Assembly (NCBI RefSeq): GCF_000719865.1
Contig: NZ_JOID01000003.1
Span: 186,001 to 250,000, forward strand
Direction of reading: 5' to 3'
Length of the DNA stretch: 64,000 nucleotides
Source of the DNA: Streptomyces albus subsp. albus
GTDB lineage: Bacteria > Actinomycetota > Actinomycetes > Streptomycetales > Streptomycetaceae
Position 1 is the first letter of the stretch. Each line of letters opens with the position of its first letter. The notes under the pieces were generated by a model that saw only the letters and a program-made list of their open reading frames with translations, ran no database searches and had not been told where the DNA came from. A program made the position numbers and the translations under genes. Below are positions 46,144 through 55,567 of the stretch, piece by piece.

Positions 46144-47115
46144 ATGCACCACCGGCTTTCCGGACTCGTCATCGCGGCGGCCACCGCCGTCGCGCTGGCC
46201 GGATGCGGTTCCTCGGCATCCTCCGACGGCGGCGCCGAGACGGGGGAGGGCGGCACCGCGCAGGTGAAGGTCGGCGTCATCCCGATCCTCGACGTCGCCC
46301 CCCTCTACCTGGGCGAGAAGAAGGGCTTCTTCAAGGAACGGGGCATCGAACTCACGCTGGAGAGCGGTCAGGGCGGCGCGGTCATCGTGCCCGGCGTGGT
46401 GAGTGGCCAGTTCCAGTTCGGCTTCTCCAATGTGACCTCCCTGATGGTTGCCCACTCCCAGGGCGTGCCGATCCAGTCGGTCGCCAACGGCGTGGCCTCC
46501 ACCGGCAAGGACGGCGCCGACTTCGGCGGCGTGGCGGTGGCGAAGGACAGCGGGATCAAGTCGGCGAAAGACCTCGCCGGCAAGAAGGTCGCCGTCAACA
46601 CGCTGAAGAACATCAGCGACACCGCCGTCCGCCAGTCGGTGCGCGAGGCCGGCGGCGATCCGAAGGACATCGAGTTCACCGAGCTCGCCTTCGACCAGAT
46701 GCCCGCCGCGCTCTCCGAGGGCCGCGTCGAGGCAGCCTTACTGGTCGAGCCCGCGCTCTCCATCGCCAAGGCCCAGGGCGCCCGCGTCATCGCCTCCAGC
46801 TTCGTCGACGCCGCCCCCGACCTGACCGTGGCCACGTACTTCACCTCCGACAAGACCGCCCGGGAGCACCCGGAGCTGGTGAAGAAGTTCACCGAGGCGA
46901 TGAACGAGTCCCTGCGGTACGCCGACGAACACCCGGACGAGGTCCGCGAGATCCTCGGCAGCTACACCAAGATCGACGCCAAGCTGGCGGAGTCCCTGAC
47001 GCTGCCGCGCTGGCCCACCGGGACCAACCGCGAATCGATCGAGAAGCTGGCCGAACTCGGCCGGAAGGACGGCGTGTTCACCAAGACCCCCGATCTGGAC
47101 GCTCTCTTCCGATGA
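46144..47115 (+). CDS. SsuA/NMT1-type substrate-binding lipoprotein
   Basis: This 323-residue lipoprotein has an N-terminal signal with lipobox LAGC (MHHRLSGLVIAAATAVALAGCGSS). The core fits the NMT1/THI5-SsuA family of binding proteins: VKVGVIPILDVAPLYLGEKKGFFKERGIELTLESGQGGAVIVPGVVSGQFQFGFSNVTSLMVAHSQG and AKDLAGKKVAVNTLKNISDTAVRQ. Such proteins bind sulfonates, nitrate, taurine, thiamine or pyrimidine precursors; the substrate cannot be read from sequence. GGGAG precedes the ATG. It leads a four-gene importer operon (ATGA overlap with the permease). Confidence 0.92.
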   Translation: MHHRLSGLVIAAATAVALAGCGSSASSDGGAETGEGGTAQVKVGVIPILDVAPLYLGEKKGFFKERGIELTLESGQGGAVIVPGVVSGQFQFGFSNVTSLMVAHSQGVPIQSVANGVASTGKDGADFGGVAVAKDSGIKSAKDLAGKKVAVNTLKNISDTAVRQSVREAGGDPKDIEFTELAFDQMPAALSEGRVEAALLVEPALSIAKAQGARVIASSFVDAAPDLTVATYFTSDKTAREHPELVKKFTEAMNESLRYADEHPDEVREILGSYTKIDAKLAESLTLPRWPTGTNRESIEKLAELGRKDGVFTKTPDLDALFR

Positions 47116-47930
47116 CCTCCACCACCCTGCCGGGGGAGACGGGCACGGCCGTCCCCGGCCGCCTCGGCCCGGCGCTGCGCGGCCTCGCCGGACTCGCCGG
47201 CCTGGCCGCGCTGCTCCAGGCGCTGCCGCTCACCGGCCTCGTCTCCCCCGACTACCTGCCCACCACCACCTCCATCCTCGGCGCGTTCACCGGACTGCTC
47301 GGCGACCCGGCGTTCTGGACCGCGCTCGGCGACACCCTGACCGGCTGGGCCCTCGGCCTGGCCATCGCCGTCACCGCCGGCGTCGCGCTCGGCATCGTCA
47401 TCGGCTCCGTACCCCTGCTGCGCGCGGTCACGGCCTCCACCATCGAGTTCCTGCGGCCGATCCCGTCCGTCGCGCTCATCCCGGTGGCCGTGCTGCTCTA
47501 CGGCACCGACCTCCGCTCCACCCTGCTGCTGGTCGTGTACGCCGCCTTCTGGCAGGTGCTCGTCCAGGTGCTGGCCGGCGTCCACGACGTCGACCCGGTG
47601 GCCGACGACACCGCGCACAGCTACCGGCTCGGCCGCTGGGGCCGCGTCCGGTACGTGCTGTGGCCCACCGCCCTGCCCTACGTCATGACCGGGGTGCGGC
47701 TGGCCGCGGCCGTCGCGCTCGTCCTCGCCGTCACCGCCGAACTCATCATCGGCACCCCGGGCCTGGGCAAGCGGCTCGCCGTCGCGCAGAGCTCCGGCGC
47801 CGTCCCCGAGGTGTACGCCCTCGTCCTCGTCACGGGACTGCTCGGCGTGGCGATCAACCTCGTGGCCCGCGCGGTCGAACGGCGCACGCTCTTCTGGCAC
47901 CAGTCGGTCCGCGGGAAGGAGCCGTCATGA
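47112..47930 (+). CDS. ABC transporter permease 1 (SsuC/TauC type)
   Basis: The 272-residue permease has five to six membrane helices and the binding-protein-dependent motif region EFLRPIPSVALIPVAVLLYG and YRLGRWGRVRYVLWPTALPYVMTGVRLAAAVALVLAVTAELI, which contains the EAA-like loop contacting the ATPase. Both its ends use ATGA overlaps, so it is coupled to the binding protein and to the second permease. Together they form a heteromeric channel. Confidence 0.93.
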   Translation: MTSTTLPGETGTAVPGRLGPALRGLAGLAGLAALLQALPLTGLVSPDYLPTTTSILGAFTGLLGDPAFWTALGDTLTGWALGLAIAVTAGVALGIVIGSVPLLRAVTASTIEFLRPIPSVALIPVAVLLYGTDLRSTLLLVVYAAFWQVLVQVLAGVHDVDPVADDTAHSYRLGRWGRVRYVLWPTALPYVMTGVRLAAAVALVLAVTAELIIGTPGLGKRLAVAQSSGAVPEVYALVLVTGLLGVAINLVARAVERRTLFWHQSVRGKEPS

Positions 47931-48709
47931 CCATCTCCTCGGTGGCCAAACGGGTCCTGACCGTCCTCGGTCTGCCCGCCGCCCTCATCACCGTCTGGTG
48001 GTTCGCCACGGCCGACAGTACCGACTTCTACTTCCCCGCGCTGCGGGACATCCTCGCCGCCTTCGGCACCGTCTGGACCGGGGAGCGGCTCACCACCGAC
48101 GTGCTGCCCAGCCTCCTCCGGCTCGCCGGGGGCTACCTCCTCGCCTCCGCCGCCGGCATCGCGCTCGGCGTGCTCATCGGCACCCGGCAGGCCGTGCGCG
48201 ACGTCCTCGAACCCGTCCTGGAACTCTTCCGGGCCATCCCGCCGCCCGTCCTCGTCCCCGTGATCATGCTGTTCGCGGGCATCGGCGACACCATGAAGAT
48301 CCTGGTCATCGCCAGCGGCTGCCTCTGGCCGGTGCTGCTCAACACCGTCGAGGGCGTGCGCTCCGCCGACGAGGTGCTGAGCGACACCTGCCGCGCCTAC
48401 GGCATCACCGGCGCCGCCCGGCTCCGGCACTTCGTGCTCCCCGGGGCCGGACCGCAGATCGTCACCGGCATGCGGCAGGCGCTGTCCATCGGGATCATCC
48501 TGATGGTCATCAGCGAGATGTTCGCCGCCAGCAACGGCCTGGGCTTCACCGTCGTGCAGTTCCAGCGCGGCTTCGCCATCCCCGAGATGTGGAGCGGCGT
48601 CCTGCTCCTCGGCGTCCTCGGTTTCCTGCTCTCCCTGCTCTTCCGGCTCGTGGAGAACCGGGCCCTCGCCTGGTACCACGGCCTGCGCCGGGCCCAGAGG
48701 TCGTCATGA
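47927..48709 (+). CDS. ABC transporter permease 2 (SsuC/TauC type)
   Basis: The 260-residue second permease subunit reads LPAALITVWWFATADS at its start, then RAIPPPVLVPVIMLFAGIGDTMKILVIASGCLWPVLLNTVEG and AYGITGAARLRHFVLPGAGPQIVTGMRQALSIGIILMVISEM, the coupling-loop region. It pairs with permease 1, from which it differs clearly, so it is not a recent duplicate. The start is the ATGA junction at 47927. Confidence 0.93.
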   Translation: MTISSVAKRVLTVLGLPAALITVWWFATADSTDFYFPALRDILAAFGTVWTGERLTTDVLPSLLRLAGGYLLASAAGIALGVLIGTRQAVRDVLEPVLELFRAIPPPVLVPVIMLFAGIGDTMKILVIASGCLWPVLLNTVEGVRSADEVLSDTCRAYGITGAARLRHFVLPGAGPQIVTGMRQALSIGIILMVISEMFAASNGLGFTVVQFQRGFAIPEMWSGVLLLGVLGFLLSLLFRLVENRALAWYHGLRRAQRSS

Positions 48710-48764
48710 CCACCGGCACCGCCACCGTCACCCCGGCCGGCCCGTTTCCACCGAGGAGGCGTCG

Positions 48765-49640
48765 ATGCTCGACGTACAAGGTCTGCGCAAGACCTACACC
48801 GCCCGCGGCCGCACCGTCGAGGCGGTCCGCGACCTGACCTTCCACATCGCGCCCGGCGAACTCGTCTGCCTCGTCGGCCCGTCCGGCTGCGGCAAGACCA
48901 CCCTGCTCAAGTGCATGGCCGGGCTGCTCACCCCGACCGGCGGCGAGGTGCGGCTGCGGGGCGAGCCCGTGACCGGGCCGCCGGAGGGCATGGCCGTCGT
49001 CCTCCAGGAGTACGGCCGCTCCCTCTTCGCCTGGATGAACGTCCACGACAACGTGGGCCTGCCGCTGCGCCGCAAGAAGATGTCCAAGGCGCGCCGCGAG
49101 GAACTCGTCGACCGCGCGCTGGAGCTGGTCGGCCTGGCCGACGCCCGCGACGCGTACCCCTGGCAGCTCTCCGGCGGGATGCAGCAGCGTGTCGCCATCG
49201 CCCGTGCCGTGGCCTACGAGCCCCAAGTGCTGCTGATGGACGAGCCGTTCGCGGCCGTTGACGCGCAGACCCGTGCCGAGCTGGAGGATCTCATCCGCCG
49301 GCTCTGGCACGAGCTGGGCGTGACGGTGCTGTTCGTCACCCACGACATCGACGAGGCCGTCTACCTCGGGCAGAAGACGATCATCCTCTCCAAGTCGCCC
49401 ACCGTGGTGCAGGAGGAGCTCGTCATCGACCTCCCAGACGAGCGCGACCAGCTCCACACCCGCTCCAGCGCCCGCTTCGGCGAACTGCGCGCCCACGTCT
49501 ACGAGCAGATCCAGCGCGCCAAGAACGGCGCCGCGCCGGAGAAGGCGGCGGGGAAGGCGTCCGAGAAGGCCGTGGAGCGGCCGGACGGTACGGAGCACGC
49601 GGAGCGGCGGGCGGAACCGGAGCGGGTGGAGAAGGCGTAG
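48765..49640 (+). CDS. ABC transporter ATPase (SsuB/TauB type)
   Basis: The 291-residue ATPase has all motifs: Walker A GPSGCGKTT, Q-loop VLQEYGRSLFAWMNV, signature LSGGMQQRVAIARA, Walker B VLLMDEPFAAVDAQ and switch FVTHDIDEAVYLGQ. The tail after residue 240 is Glu/Lys/Ala-rich. The start at ATG 48765 has GAGGAGG at good spacing. An ATGA overlap at 48706 begins another frame (MTTGTATVTPAG) that would join this gene's upstream frame if one base were added near 48743, suggesting a lost 20-residue N-terminal extension or a sequencing indel. Confidence 0.93.
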   Translation: MLDVQGLRKTYTARGRTVEAVRDLTFHIAPGELVCLVGPSGCGKTTLLKCMAGLLTPTGGEVRLRGEPVTGPPEGMAVVLQEYGRSLFAWMNVHDNVGLPLRRKKMSKARREELVDRALELVGLADARDAYPWQLSGGMQQRVAIARAVAYEPQVLLMDEPFAAVDAQTRAELEDLIRRLWHELGVTVLFVTHDIDEAVYLGQKTIILSKSPTVVQEELVIDLPDERDQLHTRSSARFGELRAHVYEQIQRAKNGAAPEKAAGKASEKAVERPDGTEHAERRAEPERVEKA

Positions 49641-49801
49641 CGTCCGGGGAAGGCGGAGAGCCCGGCGGCCGGGCCGGGGAAGGCGCGAAGACGGTGCGAG
49701 GACGGCGCGAGGCTCCTGCTTGACACCCGAATCCGCGGAGTCCTGGCGTCCGCCCGGGATCTGGGCGTGATTCGCGCAGGTCAACGGGGGCAAGGAGAAC
49801 G

Positions 49802-50644
49802 ATGACGGACAGCGGTACGGGCAGCGGCACGGCCGGCGGCACCGGCGGCGACACGGGCGGCGGCCCCGACGGCGGGCGCGGCCCCCACTTCGTCCAGTCG
49901 CTGGAACGCGGCCTCGCCGTGATCCGGACGTTCAGCGCCGAGACCCCCGAACTGACCCTCACGGACGTCGCCAAGGCCACCGGTCTCAGCCGGGCCGCGG
50001 CCCGCCGCTTCCTGCTGACCCTGGCCGATCTGGGCTATGTGCGCTCCGACGGCCGGCTGTTCCGGCTCACCCCCCGGGTCCTCGACCTGGGTTACCCGTA
50101 TCTGTCCAGCCTCTCGCTGGCCGATGTGGCGGCGCCGCACCTCGAACAACTCGTCGCCGCCGTGCGCGAGTCCTCCTCGGCGGCCGTCCTCGACGGCGAG
50201 GACATCGTGTACGTCAGCCGGGTGCCCACCCGCCGGATCATGACCGTGTCCATCAGCATCGGCACCCGTTTCCCGGCCTACGCCACCTCCCTCGGACGGG
50301 TGCTGCTCGCGGGTCTCCCGCCCGCCGAGCGGGAGGCGTTCCTGGAGCGGGCCCGGCTCGCCCCGCTCACCCCCCGGACGATCACCTCCCGGGAGGAGCT
50401 GGCGGCCGAGCTGGCGACGGTGCGGGAGCAGGGCTGGAGCATCGTCGACCAAGAGCTGGAGCTCGGCCTGATCTCGGTCGCCGCGCCGGTCCACGACGAG
50501 CAGGGGCGCGTGGTCGCGGCCGTCAACGTCTCCACCCACGCCAGCCGGGCCACCCCCGAGTCGATCCGGCAGGACCTGGTGCCGGCCCTGCTGGACACCG
50601 CCGCGGGCATCGAGGCCGATCTGCACAAGAACAGCCGCACCTGA
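49802..50644 (+). CDS. IclR-family transcriptional regulator (Pca-type)
   Basis: This 280-residue protein has an N-terminal winged helix (residues about 30-90; FVQSLERGLAVIRTFSAETPELTLTDVAKATGLSRAAARRFLLTLADLGYV) and a C-terminal effector domain (residues about 105-270; VPTRRIMTVSISIGTRFPAYATSLGRVLLAGL, WSIVDQELELGLISVAAPVHDEQGRVVAAVNVSTHASR). The TRRIMTVSISIGTRFPAYATSLGRVLLAGL motif is characteristic of PcaR/PobR-type regulators of aromatic-acid catabolism. A TTGACA lies at 49720-49725 upstream. It starts 161 bp after the transporter operon and may regulate it or itself, which cannot be decided here. Confidence 0.9.
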   Translation: MTDSGTGSGTAGGTGGDTGGGPDGGRGPHFVQSLERGLAVIRTFSAETPELTLTDVAKATGLSRAAARRFLLTLADLGYVRSDGRLFRLTPRVLDLGYPYLSSLSLADVAAPHLEQLVAAVRESSSAAVLDGEDIVYVSRVPTRRIMTVSISIGTRFPAYATSLGRVLLAGLPPAEREAFLERARLAPLTPRTITSREELAAELATVREQGWSIVDQELELGLISVAAPVHDEQGRVVAAVNVSTHASRATPESIRQDLVPALLDTAAGIEADLHKNSRT

Positions 50645-50960
50645 GCCGGACCGCGCCGCCGGTGCGCCCCGGGGCCGCGCCCGTCGATGGGTCCCGTGGT
50701 CCCGGGAGGACCCGCACCGCCGCGGGCATCGGGCCGGCCCGCGTAAGAACAGCCGCGCTGAGCCGGGCCTGCCGCCCGGGCGCCCGGGTCCGCCCCGGGC
50801 AGGTCCATGGCCGTGGAGAACCCCGCACCGCCGCGGGCACCGCCGCCCCGTTCGAGGAACAGCCGGCCGCCAACCCGCTACAGAACAGTCCCACTTGTGC
50901 CGGGCCGCGCCGCCGGGTGCGCCCCGGTAGGGTCCGTGGGCATGGAGGAATCCCGCGCCG
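50597..50960. repeat. Three degenerate ~115-bp tandem copies spanning the IclR end and MocR start
   Basis: The block accgccgcgggcat occurs at 50597, 50716 and 50827, and gaacagcc at 50629, 50747 and 50857, in the same order with periods of about 110-119 bp. A cgccgccgg-ggtgcgcccc-like block follows copies at 50651, 50768 and about 50905. The first copy includes the last codons of the IclR gene and the last runs up to the MocR start. Confidence 0.7.
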
Positions 50961-52453
50961 CCACCGGATCCGATCTGCATCTGGACCTCCCCGGCCGCGG
51001 CACCGCCGGGATCCGCGAGGCGCTCGGCGCCGCCCTGCGCGAGGCCGTGCGCAGCGGCCGGCTCGCCCCCGGCACCCGGCTGCCGTCCTCCCGCTCCCTC
51101 GCCGCCGACCTCGGCCTCGCCCGCAACACCGTCGCCGACGCCTACGGCGAACTCGTCGCCGAGGGCTGGCTCACCGCCCGGCAGGGCTCCGGCACCCGCG
51201 TCGCCCTGCGGGCCGACCCCGTACCGCCGCCCGCGGGCCGTTCCGTACCGGCCGCCCGGGCGCCGCGCCGCCGGGTGCACAATCTGCTGCCCGGCTCGCC
51301 CGACCTCTCCGCCTTCCCGCGCGCCGCCTGGCTCACCGCCGCCCGCCGCGCCCTCGCCGCGGCCCCCGCCGACGCCTTCGGCTACGGCGACCCGGCCGGC
51401 CGGCCCGAGCTGCGGCACGCCTTGGCCCACTACCTCGCCCGGGCCCGCGGCGTGCGCACCGCGCCCGAACGCATCGTCATCTGCGCCGGATTCGTGCAGG
51501 GCCTGATGCTGCTCAGCCGCGCGCTGAAGTCGATGGGCGCGGAGGCCATGGCCGTCGACTCCTACGGGCTCGACTTCCACTGGTCGCTGATCCGCGGCGA
51601 GGGGCTGCGCACCGTACCGCTGCCGAAGGACGGCCAGGGCACCCGGGTCGGGGAGCTGGAACACCGGCCGGAGGTCCGCGCCGTCCTGCTCACCCCCGCC
51701 CACCACTTCCCCACCGGTATGCCACTGTCACCGGAGCGCCGGTCCGCCGTCGTCGACTGGGCCCGCCGCACCGGCGGCCTCGTCCTGGAGGACGACTACG
51801 ACGGCGAGTTCCGCTACGACCGCCAGCCCGTCGGGGCGCTGCAAGGGCTCGACCCCGAACGGGTCGTCCACCTCGGCACGGCGAGCAAGAGCCTCGCACC
51901 GGGGCTGCGGCTGGCCTGGATGGCGCTGCCGCAGCACATGGTCGGCGAGGTCCTGGCCGCCAAGAACCCCGCCGAGGAGATGACCGGCACCCCCGACCAG
52001 CTGACCCTGGCCGAGTTCATCACCGGCGGCGGCTACGACCGCCATCTGCGGTCCATGCGGCTGCGCTACCGGCGCCGCCGCGACCGGCTCGTCGCGGCCC
52101 TCGCCGAACGGGCCCCGCACATTCCCGTCACCGGCATCGCGGCCGGTCTGCACGCCGTGCTCGAACTGCCGCCCGGCACCGAGGAGGCGGTGCTGCGGGC
52201 GGCCGCCTGGGAGGGCCTGGCCCTGGAGGGCCTCGGCCGCTACCGCCACGACCCCGGCCCGGAGGGCGCGGGCCCGGGCTCCGCCGGTACGGACCCGGAC
52301 TCCGCCGGTACGGACCCGGGCCCCGACGGCGCGGGCCCCGGCACCGGGACCTCCGGCCCGGACGGCCTCGTGGTCGGCTACGGCACCCCGCCGGACCACG
52401 CCTTCACGGCCGCCGTGGACGCCCTGTGCCGCGTACTGCCCCCCGCGCCCTGA
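50942..52453 (+). CDS. MocR/PdxR-type GntR regulator with aminotransferase domain
   Basis: The 503-residue protein joins a GntR-type winged helix (residues about 10-85: GIREALGAALREAVRSGRLAPGTRLPSSRSLAADLGLARNTVADAYGELVAEGWLTARQGSGTRV) to a fold-type I PLP aminotransferase domain. The PLP lysine lies in VHLGTASKSLAPGLRLAW, with LEDDYDGEFRYD also conserved. Members regulate PLP, GABA or amino-acid genes by sensing ligands in the aminotransferase-like domain. It converges with rocD with a 107-bp gap and could respond to an amino acid linked to rocD, but the effector is unknown. The C-terminal part has a Gly/Ser/Pro-rich insert near residues 435-470. Confidence 0.9.
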   Translation: MEESRAATGSDLHLDLPGRGTAGIREALGAALREAVRSGRLAPGTRLPSSRSLAADLGLARNTVADAYGELVAEGWLTARQGSGTRVALRADPVPPPAGRSVPAARAPRRRVHNLLPGSPDLSAFPRAAWLTAARRALAAAPADAFGYGDPAGRPELRHALAHYLARARGVRTAPERIVICAGFVQGLMLLSRALKSMGAEAMAVDSYGLDFHWSLIRGEGLRTVPLPKDGQGTRVGELEHRPEVRAVLLTPAHHFPTGMPLSPERRSAVVDWARRTGGLVLEDDYDGEFRYDRQPVGALQGLDPERVVHLGTASKSLAPGLRLAWMALPQHMVGEVLAAKNPAEEMTGTPDQLTLAEFITGGGYDRHLRSMRLRYRRRRDRLVAALAERAPHIPVTGIAAGLHAVLELPPGTEEAVLRAAAWEGLALEGLGRYRHDPGPEGAGPGSAGTDPDSAGTDPGPDGAGPGTGTSGPDGLVVGYGTPPDHAFTAAVDALCRVLPPAP

Positions 52454-52560
52454 ACCGGCGGGGGTGCCCCAGCGCCCCGGCCGCCCCGGGCCGGAGCCCG
52501 ACCGGACCCAGCCGACCCCGGCCGGCACTCCGACCGGCCCCGGCCGAGACCCCGAACCCC

Positions 52561-53772
52561 TCAGACAGCCCGCAGTTCGCCCCGGAGCCGTTCCAGCCCC
52601 CAGTCCAGGTCCTCCTTGGAGATCATCAGCGGCGGCGCGAGCCGGACTGTGGCCCCGTGGGTGTCCTTCACCAGCACCCCGGCCGCCAGCAGCCGCTCCG
52701 AGAGCTGCCGGCCCGTGCCGTTCCGCGGGGCGATGTCCACACCGGCCCACAGCCCGCGGCCCCGTACCGCCTCGACGAGGCCCTCTCCGGCCATCGCCTC
52801 CAGCTCCCGGTGCAGATGCGCGCCCAGCTCCGCCGCGCGCCGCTGGTACTCGCCGGTCCGCAGCAGCTCGATGACCTCCAGGGCGACCGCGCAGGCCAGC
52901 GGATTGCCGCCGAACGTCGAGCCGTGCTCGCCCGGCCGGAACACCCCCAGCACCTCCCGCGAGGACACCACGGCCGACACCGGCACCACCCCGCCGCCCA
53001 GCGCCTTCCCCAGCAGGTACACGTCCGGGACGACGCCCTCGTGCTCGCAGGCGAAGGTGCGGCCGGTGCGCCCCAGCCCGGACTGGATCTCGTCCGCGAC
53101 GAACAGCACGTTCCGCTCCCGGGTCAGCCGCCGCACCCCCGCCAGATAGCCCTCCGGCGGCACCAGTACCCCCGCCTCGCCCTGGATGGGCTCCAGCAGC
53201 ACCGCGACGGTGTCCTCGCCGACCGCCGCCTCCAGCGCGGCCAGGTCGCCGTACGGGACGATGTCGAAGCCGGGGGTGTACGGACCGTAGTCGGCGCGGG
53301 CCTCCGGATCGGTGGAGAAGCTGACGATGGTGGTCGTCCGGCCGTGGAAGTTGTCCGCGGCGACGACGATCCTGGCCCGCCCGTCGGGCACGCCCTTGAC
53401 CTTGTAGCCCCATTTGCGGGCCGTCTTCACGGCCGTCTCGACCGCCTCCGCGCCCGTGTTCATCGGCAGCACCATGTCCATGCCGCACAGCTCCGCCAGC
53501 CGCTCGCAGAAGTCGCCGAACCGGTCGTGGTGGAAGGCGCGTGAGGTGAGGGTGACCCGGTCCAGCTGCTCGCGGGCCGCGGCGATCAGACGCGGATGCC
53601 GGTGGCCGAAGTTCAGCGCCGAGTAACCGGCCAGCATGTCGAGATACCGCCGCCCCTCGACATCCGTCACCCACGCCCCCTCGGCGGAGGCCACGACGAC
53701 GGGCAGCGGGTGGTAATTCCGCGCGCTGTGGGCCTCTGCGGCGGCGATGCTGCGTTCCGTAGGCGCTGTCAC
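52561..53772 (-). CDS. rocD: Ornithine aminotransferase
   Basis: This 403-residue PLP enzyme converts ornithine and 2-oxoglutarate to glutamate semialdehyde in arginine breakdown and proline synthesis. Motifs include the start ARNYHPLPVVVASAEGAWVTDVEGRRYLDMLAGYSALNFGHRHP, MNTGAEAVETAVKTARKWGY, VADEIQSGLGRTG and the PLP lysine in YLLGKALGGGVVPVSAVV, followed by EHGSTFGGNPLACAVALEV. The ornithine-specific opening (a YSALNFGHRHP block) supports RocD over other class III transaminases. The start is GTG 53772 with GAAGGAGA upstream. Confidence 0.92.
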   Translation of the reverse strand: MTAPTERSIAAAEAHSARNYHPLPVVVASAEGAWVTDVEGRRYLDMLAGYSALNFGHRHPRLIAAAREQLDRVTLTSRAFHHDRFGDFCERLAELCGMDMVLPMNTGAEAVETAVKTARKWGYKVKGVPDGRARIVVAADNFHGRTTTIVSFSTDPEARADYGPYTPGFDIVPYGDLAALEAAVGEDTVAVLLEPIQGEAGVLVPPEGYLAGVRRLTRERNVLFVADEIQSGLGRTGRTFACEHEGVVPDVYLLGKALGGGVVPVSAVVSSREVLGVFRPGEHGSTFGGNPLACAVALEVIELLRTGEYQRRAAELGAHLHRELEAMAGEGLVEAVRGRGLWAGVDIAPRNGTGRQLSERLLAAGVLVKDTHGATVRLAPPLMISKEDLDWGLERLRGELRAV

Positions 53773-53905
53773 GGCGTCTCCTTCGGCGGCCCGGGGGATA
53801 TGTGAACTCTTTCTACCGCCGATCGGGCACCGCGCGGAACAACCCCCGCGAACCGCTTCCGGATCGGGGGGCCGGGAGCCCCCGCACACCTGAGACAATG
53901 GGCAC

Positions 53906-54919
53906 ATGGCCTCTGATCGACCTCGTGTGCTCTCCGGAATCCAGCCCACCTCCGGCTCGTTCCACCTCGGGAACTACCTGGGCGCGGTCCGCCAGTGGGT
54001 GGCCCAGCAGGACACCCACGACGCCTTCTACATGGTGGTGGACCTCCACGCGCTGACCGTCGTGCAGGACCCGGAGGCCCTGCGCGCCGACTCCCGCGTC
54101 GCCGCGGCGCAGCTGCTCGCCGCCGGCCTCGACCCGGAGCGCTGCACGGTCTTCATCCAGAGCCACGTCCCCGAGCATGCGCAGCTCGGCTGGGTCCTCA
54201 ACTGCCTGACGGGCTTCGGCGAGGCGTCCCGGATGACGCAGTTCAAGGACAAGTCCGTGAAGCAGGGCACCGACCGGACGACCGTCGGCCTCTTCACCTA
54301 CCCGGTCCTCATGGCCGCCGACATCCTGCTCTACCAGTCGGACGCCGTCCCCGTCGGCGGCGACCAGCGGCAGCACCTGGAGCTGACCCGGGTCCTCGCC
54401 GAGCGCTTCAACGGCCGCTACGGCGAGACGTTCAAGGTCCCCGACGCCTTCATCGTCCCGGAGACCGCCCGGATCACCGACCTCCAGGACCCGGCGATCA
54501 AGATGAGCAAGTCCTCCTCCACCCCCAAGGGCATCATCAATCTGCTGGACGAGCCCAAGACCTCCGCGAAGAAGATCAAGAGCGCGGTCACCGACACCGA
54601 CACCGTGATCCGCTACGACGAGGAGAACAAGCCCGGCGTCAGCAACTTGCTCACGATCTACGCCGCGCTCACCGGCGCCACCGTGGCCGAACTGGAACAG
54701 CGGTACGAGGGCAAGGGCTACGGTGCGCTCAAGACCGACCTGGCCGAGGTGTACACGGAGTGGGCGACCCCCTTCCGCGACCGGACCCGGGAATATCTGG
54801 ACGATCCGGAGACGCTGGACTCAATCCTGGCCAAAGGTGCGGAGAAGGCGCGCGCCGTGGCGGCCGAGACGCTCGCGCAGGTCTACGAGCGCGTCGGCTT
54901 CCTGGCCGCCAAGCACTGA
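53906..54919 (+). CDS. trpS: Tryptophan-tRNA ligase
   Basis: TrpS attaches tryptophan to its tRNA. The 337-residue protein is normal for the bacterial class I enzyme. The HIGH-like motif is [10 protein letters not shown] and the KMSKS motif is AIKMSKSSS, with [42 protein letters not shown] and [16 protein letters not shown] also conserved. The ATG at 53906 is the usual family start ([23 protein letters not shown]). It is monocistronic or read through to the 2'-5' RNA ligase-like gene 57 bp downstream. Confidence 0.98.
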   Translation: MASDRPRVLSGIQPTSGSFHLGNYLGAVRQWVAQQDTHDAFYMVVDLHALTVVQDPEALRADSRVAAAQLLAAGLDPERCTVFIQSHVPEHAQLGWVLNCLTGFGEASRMTQFKDKSVKQGTDRTTVGLFTYPVLMAADILLYQSDAVPVGGDQRQHLELTRVLAERFNGRYGETFKVPDAFIVPETARITDLQDPAIKMSKSSSTPKGIINLLDEPKTSAKKIKSAVTDTDTVIRYDEENKPGVSNLLTIYAALTGATVAELEQRYEGKGYGALKTDLAEVYTEWATPFRDRTREYLDDPETLDSILAKGAEKARAVAAETLAQVYERVGFLAAKH

Positions 54920-54976
54920 GCGCAGCCCGAGGGGGCCGGTACGTCCGGGACAACGACACCAGCAGAGGAGAACGAC

Positions 54977-55567
54977 GTGGGGACCGCAACGCTCGGCGTT
55001 TCGATCGCGGTCCCGGAGCCGTACGGCAGCCAGCTCCAGGAGCGGCGCGCGGGCTTCGGGGACACCGCCGCGCACCACATCCCGACCCACGTCACCCTGC
55101 TCCCGCCCACCGAGGTCGACGCCTCCGTGCTGCCGGACTTCCGCCGCCACCTCGCCGAGGTGGCGGCCGGGGGCCGTCCCTTCCCGATGCGGCTGGAGGG
55201 CACCGGCAGCTTCCGGCCGGTCTCGCCCGTGGTCTACGTCCAGCTGGCGGAGGGCATGCGGGAGTGCGCGGAGCTCCAGGACCTGGTGCGCTCCGGCCCC
55301 GTGGAGCGGGAGCTCCAGTTCCCGTACCACCCGCATGTGACCGTCGCCCACGGCATCGCCGACACGGCCATGGACCGGGCCCTGGTCGAGCTCGCCGACT
55401 ACACCGCCGCCTGGCTCGCCTCCGGCTTCGCCCTCTACGAGCAGGGCGCGGACGGGCAGTGGAGGATGCTGAGCGAGTACCCCTTCGGCCAGGACGCCAC
55501 GGCCCCCGGCCGGCCCGCACGCCCCTCGCCGGCCGGCGCGGCAGCCGCCTCCTTTCCGCGCCCCTGA
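54977..55567 (+). CDS. 2'-5' RNA ligase / phosphodiesterase family protein
   Basis: The 196-residue protein has the two HxT motifs of the 2H phosphoesterase family: THVTLLPPTEVD and PHVTVAHGIADTAMD. They would bind a cyclic or 2'-5' phosphate. The N-terminus has TLGVSIAVPEPYGSQLQERRAGFGD. Starts at GTG 54977 with AGAGGAGAA upstream. It commonly follows trpS in actinobacteria. Its physiological substrate is unknown, and tRNA or RNA repair is one possibility. The 15-bp tandem repeat begins at its stop codon. Confidence 0.88.
   Translation: MGTATLGVSIAVPEPYGSQLQERRAGFGDTAAHHIPTHVTLLPPTEVDASVLPDFRRHLAEVAAGGRPFPMRLEGTGSFRPVSPVVYVQLAEGMRECAELQDLVRSGPVERELQFPYHPHVTVAHGIADTAMDRALVELADYTAAWLASGFALYEQGADGQWRMLSEYPFGQDATAPGRPARPSPAGAAAASFPRP

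Noticed and set aside
48706..48837. 44-codon open frame between permease 2 and the ATPase
   Set aside because: It runs into the ATPase in another frame; better explained as a remnant of a frameshifted N-terminus.
46144..49640. Assigning the importer to a specific substrate such as taurine, nitrate or thiamine precursor
   Set aside because: The binding protein family covers all of these; no neighbouring catabolic enzyme decides between them.
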